64,000 nucleotides of DNA from Helicobacter monodelphidis (lineage in GTDB: Bacteria; Campylobacterota; Campylobacteria; Campylobacterales; Helicobacteraceae). Under the pieces are notes generated by a model that made no database searches, was not told where the DNA came from, and was given only the letters and a program-made list of their open reading frames with translations. The stretch covers positions 62,001 through 126,000 of the forward strand of contig NZ_NHYN01000003.1 of assembly GCF_003288845.1 (NCBI RefSeq), in the 5' to 3' direction. Within the stretch, counting starts at the first letter, position 1. Every line of letters begins with the position of its first letter. Positions 16,678 through 25,647 of this stretch are shown here, one piece after another. The position numbers were made by a program, and so were the translations under genes.

Positions 16678-17865
16678 TCACCATAAAGGTGTATTTGGTG
16701 TTCTAGGTAAGCCTTTCATTAATCGAATATCGTCAACAAATCCATTGAGATTCACAGCTGAAGCACGGATAAGATGTTGCAAAAGTTCGTCCCTTAAACC
16801 AATGGAATGATTATAGATATAAGCTTGAATAGCCTGTTGCCATTGCCCTTGTGCAACATCGACTGTAAATTCTCTCCACAAGCTATTTGCCGACCAAAGC
16901 ACTTCCCCGCTACCTGGCTCAATCAGCAAAATCTCCCCGCGCATAGAAATAGTAATTGCATTGGGTGTTTTTGGAGGAAGGGCTATGCCTCTAAGTGGAT
17001 TAGGTTGTGGTTGTGTATTTTGCCCTTGCTGTTGTTGTGGAGTCCCTTGCCCTTGTTGCGGTAAATTCTGCCCTTGCGTATCGCGTAGATTCTGGCTATA
17101 GTTTCCTGACCCGCGTCCAGCTTGCGAATGATTGAGTTTTTGTGCAGAATCCAACGCTGGATCTGCTCCTTTTGTAGCTTCATTTTGTGCTATTTTCTCC
17201 ATCTCTGCATTCTTCGGATTTGGCTTTTTAGGTTGTTGTTGTTGGCTTTGTACATTTTGCGGTTGGGGTTGTTTTGGAGGTTGCAGAGGTTGTGGAGCAT
17301 TTGCAGCCTCAATGGCGGCAATTTCCTCTGGCGTATAACTCAATGTTGTACCTTGAAATTCTTTGACCGTAATATAAACACGTGAATAAAAAACTGCTGG
17401 TAAACGATTAGCCTCATCAACGCTAATGGGGTATTGTGGATAATAGCTCACAATCTGCATTCTTTTCTCCCCCAACAAAGACGGAAAATCTCGATTGAAA
17501 ACATCTACACTCATTCGTGCATAAGACTCAACAACAGGTGCGAATCGGTTATAATTGTTTTGTGTCATTCCATAATCAATACTAATCAATGTTGGAATGT
17601 AACCAATATAGCTATCATAGTTAATGCGCAACGGACGATCCGTACGTGTGAATCCAACTGCGTGATTAGAACTTCTCGGGGGATTTGGCTCTTGCGTTTT
17701 AGGTGGGGGCATAGAGGGAAGTTGCATAGACGGAACTTGCGTTGTGAGATTAGATTCTTGATGTGTGATGTCACTAGCTGGAGGCTGGTCGCCTTCAAAG
17801 CCAAACCATGAGCAACCACTAAGCAATAATGTTGCTGGAATGACAAGTTTAACAAGAGATTTCAT
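16678..17865 (-). CDS. proline/glutamine-rich lipoprotein downstream of rpoN
   Basis: A 395-residue exported lipoprotein of unknown function. The lipobox is LLSGC (Cys at residue 18). Residues about 60-185 form one conserved-looking domain (IGYIPTLISIDYGMTQNNYNR). Residues about 190-290 are low-complexity, rich in Pro, Gln and Asn. The C-terminal part (about 295-395) contains ITISMRGEILLIEPGSGEVL. A GTG at 17883 is possible, but the ATG at 17865 has AAAGGA at the right distance. The gene overlaps the 3' end of rpoN by 17 bp and is last in the motA-to-rpoN chain, so a motility or envelope role is plausible but unproven. Confidence 0.85.
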   Translation of the reverse strand: MKSLVKLVIPATLLLSGCSWFGFEGDQPPASDITHQESNLTTQVPSMQLPSMPPPKTQEPNPPRSSNHAVGFTRTDRPLRINYDSYIGYIPTLISIDYGMTQNNYNRFAPVVESYARMSVDVFNRDFPSLLGEKRMQIVSYYPQYPISVDEANRLPAVFYSRVYITVKEFQGTTLSYTPEEIAAIEAANAPQPLQPPKQPQPQNVQSQQQQPKKPNPKNAEMEKIAQNEATKGADPALDSAQKLNHSQAGRGSGNYSQNLRDTQGQNLPQQGQGTPQQQQGQNTQPQPNPLRGIALPPKTPNAITISMRGEILLIEPGSGEVLWSANSLWREFTVDVAQGQWQQAIQAYIYNHSIGLRDELLQHLIRASAVNLNGFVDDIRLMKGLPRTPNTPLW

Positions 17866-19105
17866 AAAGTTTTTTCCTTTCACTTGAACTAGCTATATTA
17901 AGCTGCTTTCTGTATTTTGTAATTGTGCGTCTTACAAGAGTAATGCCAAAATGCCCTTCAACAATTTGCAAAAGTTTCATATCGCTAAGAGGATGTTTGC
18001 GATCTTCATTCTTTACCAAATCAGCAATAAAATCCTTAATGGCGGCGTTAGAAGTATCTTCATCAATTGCTGTTGCAAAGAAACTTTTCAGAGAAAAAAT
18101 TCCACGATTGCATTCAAGATATTTTCCAGAAATAGCACGTGAAATTGTTGATGGTGCATGATTGAACTCATCAGCAAGATCCTTAAGTTTCATTGGGCGA
18201 ATTTCCCCCCCTTTGAAAAAATCGTATTGATATTCTACAATCATTAGCCCAATTTTGTAAAGTGTCGCTTTACGCATCTCAAGAGCATCAACTAAGTCTT
18301 TTGCTTCCTTGATTTTATTGCGTATATAACTATCCTTGGATTTAACCTTGCTATCTTCAATAATAAGAGTGGGATAACAAGTATCATTGATACTAACTTC
18401 TATCTCCCCCCCTTCTTCCAGCACAAAGACTTCAGGGATAACCTCTCTATCACTGGCAAGATAATCGATTGCTGGAGGATTTTTAAATTTCTGAATCACT
18501 TTCATGGCTTCCTCATAGTGAACGCGTTTTTTGAAATGAGCATGATTTTGTAAATCAGCCACAATCTCCAAGCAGAGGGCGTAAATTTCGCTACTACATT
18601 CTGCTTGCTCTAGCTGAAACAAAAATGATTCCATAATGTCACAAGCACCAATTCCTGGAGGCTCTAAATAAGAGAATCTTTTACGGACTTTTTCACATTC
18701 TTCTACACTACATCCGCAATCTTGGGCAATTTGTTCCATATCACCATCAAAATAACCCTCATCATTTATATCCTCAATAATCATTTCTGCAATTTTACAC
18801 GACTTTGGAGTCGGGAATAATGGAGCTGCAATTTGTTCTAGCAAAAATTCATAGAGGCTTTTTTTAGCTAAGCAAAAACGTTCTATACTATCAGAAATCC
18901 CACTCCCGCTACGAGTCTTTTCGCGTTTAGTTTTCGTATTCAGACTATTTTGTCTTGGATTATCAATTTGCACATAGGGATTATCGCTTGTAACCTCATT
19001 CAAAGTGCTTTCCAGGTCATCAATAGAACTTTGCAATATCGGCAACCAACTCTTAAGGGTGGCAGAAAGCTTGGCTTTATTCTGAATAGAAGTGCGTAAT
19101 TTCAT
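17849..19105 (-). CDS. rpoN: RNA polymerase sigma-54 factor
   Basis: Directs RNA polymerase to GG-N10-GC promoters; in this group it controls hook and other middle flagellar genes. It has 418 residues, normal for Campylobacterota. The Gln/Leu-rich activator-interacting region I is reduced to [18 protein letters not shown]. The core-binding and DNA-binding regions follow, with the helix-turn-helix segment [15 protein letters not shown] near residue 300 and the RpoN box VRRTITKYR at about 391-399. Its ATG overlaps the lptB stop by 4 bp (ATGA). Its targets in this window probably include flgE and the two candidate sites at 44678 and 56001. Confidence 0.96.
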   Translation of the reverse strand: MKLRTSIQNKAKLSATLKSWLPILQSSIDDLESTLNEVTSDNPYVQIDNPRQNSLNTKTKREKTRSGSGISDSIERFCLAKKSLYEFLLEQIAAPLFPTPKSCKIAEMIIEDINDEGYFDGDMEQIAQDCGCSVEECEKVRKRFSYLEPPGIGACDIMESFLFQLEQAECSSEIYALCLEIVADLQNHAHFKKRVHYEEAMKVIQKFKNPPAIDYLASDREVIPEVFVLEEGGEIEVSINDTCYPTLIIEDSKVKSKDSYIRNKIKEAKDLVDALEMRKATLYKIGLMIVEYQYDFFKGGEIRPMKLKDLADEFNHAPSTISRAISGKYLECNRGIFSLKSFFATAIDEDTSNAAIKDFIADLVKNEDRKHPLSDMKLLQIVEGHFGITLVRRTITKYRKQLNIASSSERKKLYEISC

Positions 19106-19821
19106 AGCTTAAAATGCTCGCCTAAATAGTGCTTACGCACCAATTCATTATTATAAATTTCCTTACTGCTTCCTTGTGCCAACAATTCCCCTCCTTTAAT
19201 CACATAAGCACGATGGCACACACCTAATGTTTCACGTACATTATGGTCAGTAATCAAAACACCAATACCAAATCCAACAAGCTGTTCAATAATTTGTTGA
19301 ATATCCCCAACCGCCAACGGATCAACTCCAGCAAAAGGTTCATCAAGCAAAATAAATTTTGGTTTTTTCACTAAAGCACGTGCAATTTCCACACGTCGAC
19401 GTTCACCACCGCTTAGACTAATCCCTTTTCGCATTCTAATAGGCTCGATATTAAAAGCCTCCAGCAACTCTTCAATGCGATGTGCTCGTTCTTGTTTAGG
19501 CAAGGAAACTTCAGCCGCCAAAGCAAGATTATCCTCTACGCTTAAATCTTTAAAAACACTCGATTCTTGCGGTAAATAACCGATGCCTTTGAGTGATCTT
19601 GCGTGCAGAGGTAGAGAAGAAATTTCAACATCATCAAAAAAAACTTCGCCACTCGTTGCCCTGAGCAATCCACAAATCATATAAAATGTTGTTGTTTTTC
19701 CTGCCCCATTAGGTCCCAACAATCCAACAACTTCCCCGCTATGAACATCTAAAGAAACACCGCGAACAATCTGTGTTTTTTTGATTTGCTTAGTTAAATT
19801 CTCTGCCTTCAGAGTGTGCAT
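19102..19821 (-). CDS. lptB: LPS export ABC transporter ATP-binding protein
   Basis: Cytoplasmic ATPase that drives LPS extraction through LptFG. It has 239 residues with Walker [10 protein letters not shown] at 36-44, signature LSGGERRR, Walker [14 protein letters not shown], and the LptB-type ending RKHYLGEHF. Placement just before rpoN is conserved in many proteobacteria. The start overlaps tsaE by 13 bp and the stop overlaps rpoN by 4 bp, so it lies inside the long minus-strand chain. LptF/G are not in the window. Confidence 0.95.
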   Translation of the reverse strand: MHTLKAENLTKQIKKTQIVRGVSLDVHSGEVVGLLGPNGAGKTTTFYMICGLLRATSGEVFFDDVEISSLPLHARSLKGIGYLPQESSVFKDLSVEDNLALAAEVSLPKQERAHRIEELLEAFNIEPIRMRKGISLSGGERRRVEIARALVKKPKFILLDEPFAGVDPLAVGDIQQIIEQLVGFGIGVLITDHNVRETLGVCHRAYVIKGGELLAQGSSKEIYNNELVRKHYLGEHFKL

Positions 19822-20276
19822 TGCCCCAATCCTATTCGATATTTGCGTTTATCCCTTAGTGCTTCTATCCCAACTTTTAATGATATTATACCCATTTTCA
19901 TACAAATTGTCTCTATTTTTTCATCACCCCATTCAATAAAATGAATCCCTTTTTGCTGAATTTCCTCTGTTATGCCTAATTCTAGGATATCATTTAGCTC
20001 ATAGCGATACAAATCATAATGATGCAAAAAGGAAATGGATTGATGTGTGCTAGGATAGGTTTGGAGAAGATTAAATGTAGGAGAAGTGATGGAATCAATA
20101 CCTAAGATTTTTCCAAAAGATTGCACTAAGGTTGTTTTACCTGCCGCTACTTCCCCCTGCAACAAAAAAACCCGCCCTTCTTGTTGGTAGTATTCAAAAA
20201 TTTTCAAGAAAAGTGGATTGTTTTGATTTTGCAAATCTTGTTGACTTAAAACAAATTCTGTATATTCTTTGTTCAT
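19809..20276 (-). CDS. tsaE: tRNA threonylcarbamoyladenosine biosynthesis ATPase TsaE
   Basis: P-loop ATPase of the TsaBDE complex that makes t6A37 in ANN-decoding tRNAs. It has 155 residues. The Walker A loop is GEVAAGKTT at residues 41-49; [17 protein letters not shown] and IEWGDE are the family motifs. The ATG overlaps the dnaX stop (4 bp) and the 3' end overlaps lptB. All core motifs are intact. Confidence 0.94.
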   Translation of the reverse strand: MNKEYTEFVLSQQDLQNQNNPLFLKIFEYYQQEGRVFLLQGEVAAGKTTLVQSFGKILGIDSITSPTFNLLQTYPSTHQSISFLHHYDLYRYELNDILELGITEEIQQKGIHFIEWGDEKIETICMKMGIISLKVGIEALRDKRKYRIGLGQCTL

Positions 20277-21883
20277 TCCAATTTCCCTTTCTTAATAACA
20301 ATATCTTTAATATTTAAGAATTGATTAGCGGCTTGTACAATTGGAATATTAAGGAGTCTATCTATTTCCTTTTGTTGTGAAGAATCTATCTTTTGAATAA
20401 GTTTTTCTGGATGCGACACAAATTCTTCTTGCTGTGCTGTTGACTCTGTATGGGAAGAATCATTTTGTTCTAGCTGGATACGAACTTCCTGTCCATTGTT
20501 GGCTTTGCTATAAATTTCTTGCACAAAATGCTTAATCATAGAATAGCTATTCTTAAGACGTTCCTTGCATTGCCCCGTTGCAGAACTTTGCCACGATAAA
20601 ACTCCATCAATAAAAGAGATAAATTGAATGTGCTTCTCAAAACATTCACCTAACTCAAAGTTGCGATCATAAATTTTTGTTTTCAGTTGTGCAAAAAGAT
20701 TTTCTGGTTCTGAAACAGGAAGGGTAATGATGGGTGTTGGCTTTGCATTCTTACTTGAAGATTCTTGATAAGATGCTGGTGTAGGCAGAGAATTTGCCGC
20801 TTTAATCGCATTTGTTTTACCAAAAATTTCATGCTCTAAATTCTTAATCATCTCTTCAATATTCATTGTTTTCAGTGCTTCAAGCATTTTTAATAGACTA
20901 AGCGTCAACACAAAGGAGCTATTAGCATTGAGGTATAAAAGTTGTTTGCTATCTGTAATAATGCGGAAAAATCTATCAATAGTAACAAGCGGAAAGAGAT
21001 TGTTCCCATTACGCAATGATTCGTTCAAATGGTTTGCAATTTCCTCTAAAACCATTTCACATTCATAGCTTTCAAGCTCTTCTGCAATTTTAAACACATT
21101 TTCCTTATCTTCTTTTTGTAATGCTTCAAACAAAGAATCTAGCAATATGGGGTCAAGAATCCCAAGCATTTGTGCGACAGAAGCCGCTTCAATACTATTT
21201 TTAGAGTAAATAATAGCTTGATCAAGCAAAGTCAATGTATCGCGAAGACTCCCACCACCGCTACGCACAATCATTTCTAAAGCATCTTGTTTATAAGGAA
21301 TATTCTCTTTATTAAGAATATTAATCAGATGGTTAAGAACAATTCTTGGTGGAATTTTTTTAAATCGAAAATGTTGAGAACGACTAAGAATTGTCGGTGG
21401 AATTTTTAAGACATCTGTTGTCGCAAGAATGAACTTAACATAACTGGGCGGTTCCTCAAGGGTTTTTAAAAGTGCGTTATAGGATTCGCGCGTAAGCATA
21501 TGCACCTCATCAATGATAAAAACCTTAAATCTACCCATTGTAGGAGCATATTTGGTTTGCTCGATAATCCCGCGGATATCATCAATTTTGCGTGAAGAGG
21601 CGGCGTCCATTTCAATAATGTCTAAATGCCGTCCGTTTGCCGCCGCTTTACAATTTGCACACTCATTACAAGGTGTGCTTGTTGGTCCTTGATCGCAATT
21701 TAAAGATTTTGCAAAAATTCTAGCACTTGATGTTTTTCCACTTCCTCTTAACCCTGAAAATAAATATGCATGCCCCAACCTTCCGCTATCAAGGGCTAAG
21801 GAAAGGGTTTGGGATATGGAATCCTGCCCAATGAGTTCACTAAAGACACTTGGGCGATATTTAATAGCTAGGGCAGTAAACAT
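20273..21883 (-). CDS. dnaX: DNA polymerase III subunit gamma/tau
   Basis: Clamp-loader ATPase. The 536 residues contain Walker A GLRGSGKT (44-51), a four-cysteine zinc site (C63, C72, C75, C78), the DEVHML Walker B/DExH element and the SRSQHFRFKK sensor/Arg-finger region. The C-terminal tau-like domain is about 180 residues. I use the ATG at 21883, preceded by AAAGGATTAGCA, rather than the upstream TTG. I looked for the A-rich slippery site that makes gamma in E. coli and saw none in the last third. It lies 2 bp after the trmA stop (21886) and overlaps tsaE by 4 bp. Confidence 0.95.
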   Translation of the reverse strand: MFTALAIKYRPSVFSELIGQDSISQTLSLALDSGRLGHAYLFSGLRGSGKTSSARIFAKSLNCDQGPTSTPCNECANCKAAANGRHLDIIEMDAASSRKIDDIRGIIEQTKYAPTMGRFKVFIIDEVHMLTRESYNALLKTLEEPPSYVKFILATTDVLKIPPTILSRSQHFRFKKIPPRIVLNHLINILNKENIPYKQDALEMIVRSGGGSLRDTLTLLDQAIIYSKNSIEAASVAQMLGILDPILLDSLFEALQKEDKENVFKIAEELESYECEMVLEEIANHLNESLRNGNNLFPLVTIDRFFRIITDSKQLLYLNANSSFVLTLSLLKMLEALKTMNIEEMIKNLEHEIFGKTNAIKAANSLPTPASYQESSSKNAKPTPIITLPVSEPENLFAQLKTKIYDRNFELGECFEKHIQFISFIDGVLSWQSSATGQCKERLKNSYSMIKHFVQEIYSKANNGQEVRIQLEQNDSSHTESTAQQEEFVSHPEKLIQKIDSSQQKEIDRLLNIPIVQAANQFLNIKDIVIKKGKLE

Positions 21884-21885
21884 TG

Positions 21886-23058
21886 CTAATCCTTTATTTT
21901 TTGCAACCAAATAGCTGATTCTAAATGATGCGTATAAGGAAACTGGTCAAAAACAGCACAGCTAATTATGCGGTGAGTTTGGCTAAGAATCTTTAAATCT
22001 TGCAACATTGTACGAGGATTACAAGAAACATAGGCAATATAAGGAAAAGTTGTTGCAAATGTAGCAATATTATTGCCCAGCCCTGCACGTGGTGGGTCAA
22101 CAAAAAGGGTTGAAAAATGAAAATCTTGTAGATTTATATCAGAGAATCTTTTAAAAATGCGTTTTTGCAATAGGGCAGCTTGTAAATCTTCAGCATGCAT
22201 ACGCACTAATGTTGTGTTTTGAATATGATTTAAATGGCAATTTTCAATCGCAGCCTTAAGGCTTACACGTGAAACTTCTGTGGCTAAAACCTTCTGAAAA
22301 TATCTTGAAAGCGGAAAAGTAAAATTACCTAAACCGCAATATAATTCCAATAAATCTGAATTTTGAATGGGAATTGTTTGGGAAATTTGTTTCGCCACCC
22401 ACTCAATCATCTTTACATTCATAAAAGAATTTGGTTGTGAAAATGCACCCTCATACAAGCGATAAACAAAATCATATCTTTGCTGGTTTAATTTTACTTG
22501 TAGTGTCTGTGTAATAAATTCGTTTTGTAAAGCTATTTTTTGTTTACGACTTCTTCCGATAAGATGAATGGAATGTAGATGTGAGCAACATTTTTGCAAT
22601 TTTACCTGGAGCTGCTTTGCCGATTCTTCCCACTCTGGCTTTAAAAACTTATGATACAGGAGTGTGATAAGAATTTCTGTTTGTGTTGCAAGAAAATTGA
22701 CTCCAAATAAATGTTGACTAAGTATCTTTTGAAGAGATAAATATTCCAATAAAGGCATAAAAATATCTTGAATGGGCTGCAAAACAATTTCACAATGCTG
22801 AATAAAAACAGGTTGATTTTCTAAACCACGCAAGGTATAGAAAATTTTATCTTGTTTATGGAAAATACCAAACTCCGCCCTTGCACGAAAAGAATGGTGA
22901 GGGGAAGAAAAAGCTGTAAAATGTACATCTTGCAAGAATGTGCACAATATTTCTCTGAAATCTCTGCATTTTTCTGCAAACTGCCTTTCATAAATATCCC
23001 CACCTTTAAAATGCTTAAAAGAACAACCACCACAAGTTTCCCATTGAAGACAATTCAT
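21886..23058 (-). CDS. trmA: tRNA (uracil-5-)-methyltransferase with RlmD-type cysteine motif
   Basis: SAM-dependent enzyme forming m5U54 in tRNA. The body matches E. coli TrmA: RARAEFGIFHK, LLYHKFL, HLIGRSRK, LLELYCGLGNF, FVDPPRAGL, the catalytic SCNPRT (Cys about 346) and the C-terminal FDQFPYTHHLE. It differs from E. coli TrmA in having C3-x5-C9-x2-C12 at the N-terminus and C89 (HCEIV), the exact spacing used for the [4Fe-4S] cluster of RlmD (RumA). A 23S rRNA activity is therefore an alternative, though the C-terminus favours TrmA. Placed between fliP and dnaX in the minus-strand chain, with a 20 bp gap to fliP. Confidence 0.88.
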   Translation of the reverse strand: MNCLQWETCGGCSFKHFKGGDIYERQFAEKCRDFREILCTFLQDVHFTAFSSPHHSFRARAEFGIFHKQDKIFYTLRGLENQPVFIQHCEIVLQPIQDIFMPLLEYLSLQKILSQHLFGVNFLATQTEILITLLYHKFLKPEWEESAKQLQVKLQKCCSHLHSIHLIGRSRKQKIALQNEFITQTLQVKLNQQRYDFVYRLYEGAFSQPNSFMNVKMIEWVAKQISQTIPIQNSDLLELYCGLGNFTFPLSRYFQKVLATEVSRVSLKAAIENCHLNHIQNTTLVRMHAEDLQAALLQKRIFKRFSDINLQDFHFSTLFVDPPRAGLGNNIATFATTFPYIAYVSCNPRTMLQDLKILSQTHRIISCAVFDQFPYTHHLESAIWLQKIKD

Positions 23059-23078
23059 GTGAACTCTACTTTATTCCG

Positions 23079-23942
23079 TCATTTGAAACTAGCGACAAGG
23101 TTTCCTGCAAGCAGATTAAATCCATCAACGAGCACAAAGATAAGAATCTTGAAAGGTAGAGAAATCATCACCGGTGGTAGCATCATCATACCCATTGCCA
23201 TCAAAATGGAGCTAACAACCATATCAATTGCCAAAAAAGGTAAATAAATCAAAAAGCCGATTTGAAAAGCTGTCTTAATCTCGCTAATCATAAAAGCTGG
23301 AATTGCAATGAGTAAAGGTACATCATCAATTGTTTGAGGATTATCCATTTGTCGTATACGATAAAAAAGGGCAATATCTTTTTCCCTCGTATTACGAATC
23401 ATAAACTCCTTAAATGGGCGTACGGCACGGTCAAAAGCCACTTCATATGAAATCTGTTTATCCAAATAAGGACGAATACCCACCTCATAGCTTTGCTTTG
23501 CCACAGGTTCCATAATAAAAAAAGTTAGCACCATTGCCAATGAAACTAATAATTGTGTGGGCGGGGATTGTTGTGTTCCCATTGCAGTTCTAAGAAAAGA
23601 AAATACAATGATAATCCGTGCAAAGCTTGTCATTACAAGAACTAAGGAAGGGGCTAAAACAAGCAATGTAAGAATAACAACAATGTTTAATGTTGTTACC
23701 AAATCGCCCGGGTCAGTTGGTGCACCGATGGTTAAATTCACACTCGGAGGCGTGGGGGCGATAGGTGGCATTGCTGGAGTTTGTGCACGCATCTGTGCTT
23801 GTTGTTGCATTGCTGAAATAGGTTGCGGTGGCTGTGGCGTAACAATTGGTTGATTCGCGTTAGCAGGAGCCGCAAACACAGAAATATTAATCAGCACCGC
23901 ACTAAGCAAAAGTACTCTAAAGAATCTTTTTGCAATAGTCAT
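23079..23942 (-). CDS. fliP: flagellar biosynthetic protein FliP
   Basis: Core subunit of the flagellar type III export channel (FliPQR). It has 287 residues: a cleavable signal peptide (to about VFAAPANA), an unusual Pro/Ala/Gln-rich linker at about 33-65, then the FliP core with four membrane segments and the motifs FSFLRTAMGTQQSPP, FFIMEP and the C-terminal PVMISLPFKILIFVLVDG (segmented here). Its ATG overlaps the motB stop by 4 bp. FliR is encoded at 9844; FliQ is not in the window. Confidence 0.96.
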   Translation of the reverse strand: MTIAKRFFRVLLLSAVLINISVFAAPANANQPIVTPQPPQPISAMQQQAQMRAQTPAMPPIAPTPPSVNLTIGAPTDPGDLVTTLNIVVILTLLVLAPSLVLVMTSFARIIIVFSFLRTAMGTQQSPPTQLLVSLAMVLTFFIMEPVAKQSYEVGIRPYLDKQISYEVAFDRAVRPFKEFMIRNTREKDIALFYRIRQMDNPQTIDDVPLLIAIPAFMISEIKTAFQIGFLIYLPFLAIDMVVSSILMAMGMMMLPPVMISLPFKILIFVLVDGFNLLAGNLVASFK

Positions 23943-24736
23943 CGCTGGAAACCTTGAAGTGTCTTTTGTAAAATATTCTCCTGAATAACATTCTTAACAT
24001 CTTGTCCCTCATCAAGACGTTTAGGATAGAAATGCAAATCCACTCTCTCGTTACCTTCCCTACTTTTCGCATCTCTAGCATAAGTGAGAGGATCTTTATC
24101 ACCACGACCAAATGTAAATATTCTATCAGCAGCAAATCCTTGATCTTTGATAATGCGTGAAACACTCAATGCACGCATTGCAGTAAGAGTTAATTTGTCA
24201 TTATATTCCGCCTCTGTGGGTAATGGGTTTAAATCCGTATGTCCTCGCACTTCTACATAAACATTATCCGGAAATCTCTTTGCTAAGGCTGCAATTCTGC
24301 GGACAAATTGCTCCCCATCAGCATTACGAATATTTACCTTACCGGCATCAAAAAGCAATCCTGCAGGAAGACGCAAAATAAACCCCTCACTACCATCACC
24401 TTTAATATCTGAAGTTCCATCGGATACTTGTAGCATTTCTTGCAATTCAATATACAGAGTCTCTACTCTACGCACCTCATCTGAAAATTCCGGCGATGGA
24501 ATCATCTCTGTTTGTGTTTGCACACGATTCTTGCCGGGTTCTGTTTTTACGCCACCTGGCAGAATGCTCATTGCACCATCAATACTCCCCTCTGCTTCAG
24601 AGAGCTTTTTACCATCAAAAGACGCCATTGAAAGCAACAAAATGAAGAATGTCAAAAGGAGACTCATCAAGTCTCCGAATGTCCCTAACCAAGTAGGCAA
24701 TACATCTGGACAATCACAAGACGGGCATTTTGCCAT
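23939..24736 (-). CDS. motB: flagellar motor protein MotB
   Basis: Stator subunit that anchors the motor to peptidoglycan. It has 265 residues: a Cys-rich cytoplasmic N-terminus (CPSCDC), one membrane helix with the proton-carrying Asp (D22 in GTFGDLMSLLLTFF), a plug/linker, and an OmpA-like peptidoglycan-binding domain with EVRGHTDLNPLP and GRGDKDPL. It follows motA by 12 bp and overlaps fliP by 4 bp, so it is transcribed with the export gate gene. Confidence 0.96.
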   Translation of the reverse strand: MAKCPSCDCPDVLPTWLGTFGDLMSLLLTFFILLLSMASFDGKKLSEAEGSIDGAMSILPGGVKTEPGKNRVQTQTEMIPSPEFSDEVRRVETLYIELQEMLQVSDGTSDIKGDGSEGFILRLPAGLLFDAGKVNIRNADGEQFVRRIAALAKRFPDNVYVEVRGHTDLNPLPTEAEYNDKLTLTAMRALSVSRIIKDQGFAADRIFTFGRGDKDPLTYARDAKSREGNERVDLHFYPKRLDEGQDVKNVIQENILQKTLQGFQR

Positions 24737-24748
24737 TCTTTCTCCTTA

Positions 24749-25513
24749 TTATTCAAACTGGCTAATTCTTTGCGAAGGTGGCAAGAAAGATAGAAGTTTT
24801 GTTTCCAGATTTCTTGGGTTATCACCTCGTTGAATCGACATAATCCCCTCTAAAACAAGTTGCTTAACAAGTGCTTCATCATTTGCACGTAAAATAAGAA
24901 TACTATTAATCGGAGAACCAAGAACATTACCAATCAAAGAACCATAAAAAGTTGTAATCAACGCCACCGCCATCGCTGGTCCAATCGCCGAAGGGTCAGA
25001 CATATTCAAAAGCATTGCCACCAAACCAATAAGTGTCCCAAGCATTCCATATCCTCCTGCTAACGCACCCCAAGTTGAAAAAATACTTGCATTCTCTTTA
25101 TGTCTTGAAAGGGTTTGGTCCATATCTAATTCCAAAAGCTCACGAATCGTGTCTGCCTCAGCACCGTCAATAGCCATTCCAAGCCCTTTGCGCAAAAACT
25201 CATCTTCTTCTTGGTTTGCACTTTGTTCAAGTGACAGGATTCCATCTCTCCTCGCTTGCGTAGAATAGTCCACCATTTTTTTGACAAGTCCGGGAACATC
25301 AACTTGTGGTGGCTTAAAAGCAATCATAAAGAACTTAAATGTACCTTTTATGTGCTCCATCTTATAAGAAATCAACAATGCGGCAATCGATCCTCCAAAA
25401 GTAATCAACACGGAAGGAATATCAATATAGGGTCCAATTCCAGCTCCAGTCATCATCGCCCAACCTAAAAGAATCCATACCGCCACCATACCAATGACTG
25501 ATGCTATATCCAT
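24749..25513 (-). CDS. motA: flagellar motor protein MotA
   Basis: Proton-channel stator subunit with 254 residues and four membrane helices. Family features include the cytoplasmic charged loop, the segment YGMLGTLIGLVAMLLNM with helix 3, and PMAVALITTFYGSLIGN-like helix 4. It is the first gene of the long minus-strand chain ending in the lipoprotein at 16678. A TATAAT box on the minus strand, near 25548-25553 and about 35 bp upstream, is the likely promoter. AGAGAGG precedes the ATG. Confidence 0.96.
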   Translation of the reverse strand: MDIASVIGMVAVWILLGWAMMTGAGIGPYIDIPSVLITFGGSIAALLISYKMEHIKGTFKFFMIAFKPPQVDVPGLVKKMVDYSTQARRDGILSLEQSANQEEDEFLRKGLGMAIDGAEADTIRELLELDMDQTLSRHKENASIFSTWGALAGGYGMLGTLIGLVAMLLNMSDPSAIGPAMAVALITTFYGSLIGNVLGSPINSILILRANDEALVKQLVLEGIMSIQRGDNPRNLETKLLSFLPPSQRISQFE

Positions 25514-25647
25514 ACGCTAAACCTCTCTTTGGTTTAATTTTCTATAAAAATTATAGTGTAAAATTAGGAATTATATAGGTAATTGTGTTAAAATCATCTA
25601 AAGCTAAGAGCAATTTTTTTGAGTTTTTTTATCGAGAAGGAGAATAT

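Noticed and set aside
16980-17300. Possible tandem repeat in the lipoprotein gene
   Set aside because: The CAA/CAG-rich stretch is compositional (Gln/Pro linker) without a regular repeat unit.
17866-17883. GTG at 17883 as the lipoprotein start
   Set aside because: The ATG at 17865 has AAAGGA at the right distance and yields a normal lipoprotein signal; the GTG adds a charged hexapeptide without a better ribosome site.
20273-21883. Programmed frameshift in dnaX that would produce a gamma subunit
   Set aside because: I looked for an A-rich slippery heptamer with a downstream hairpin in the last third of the gene and found none.
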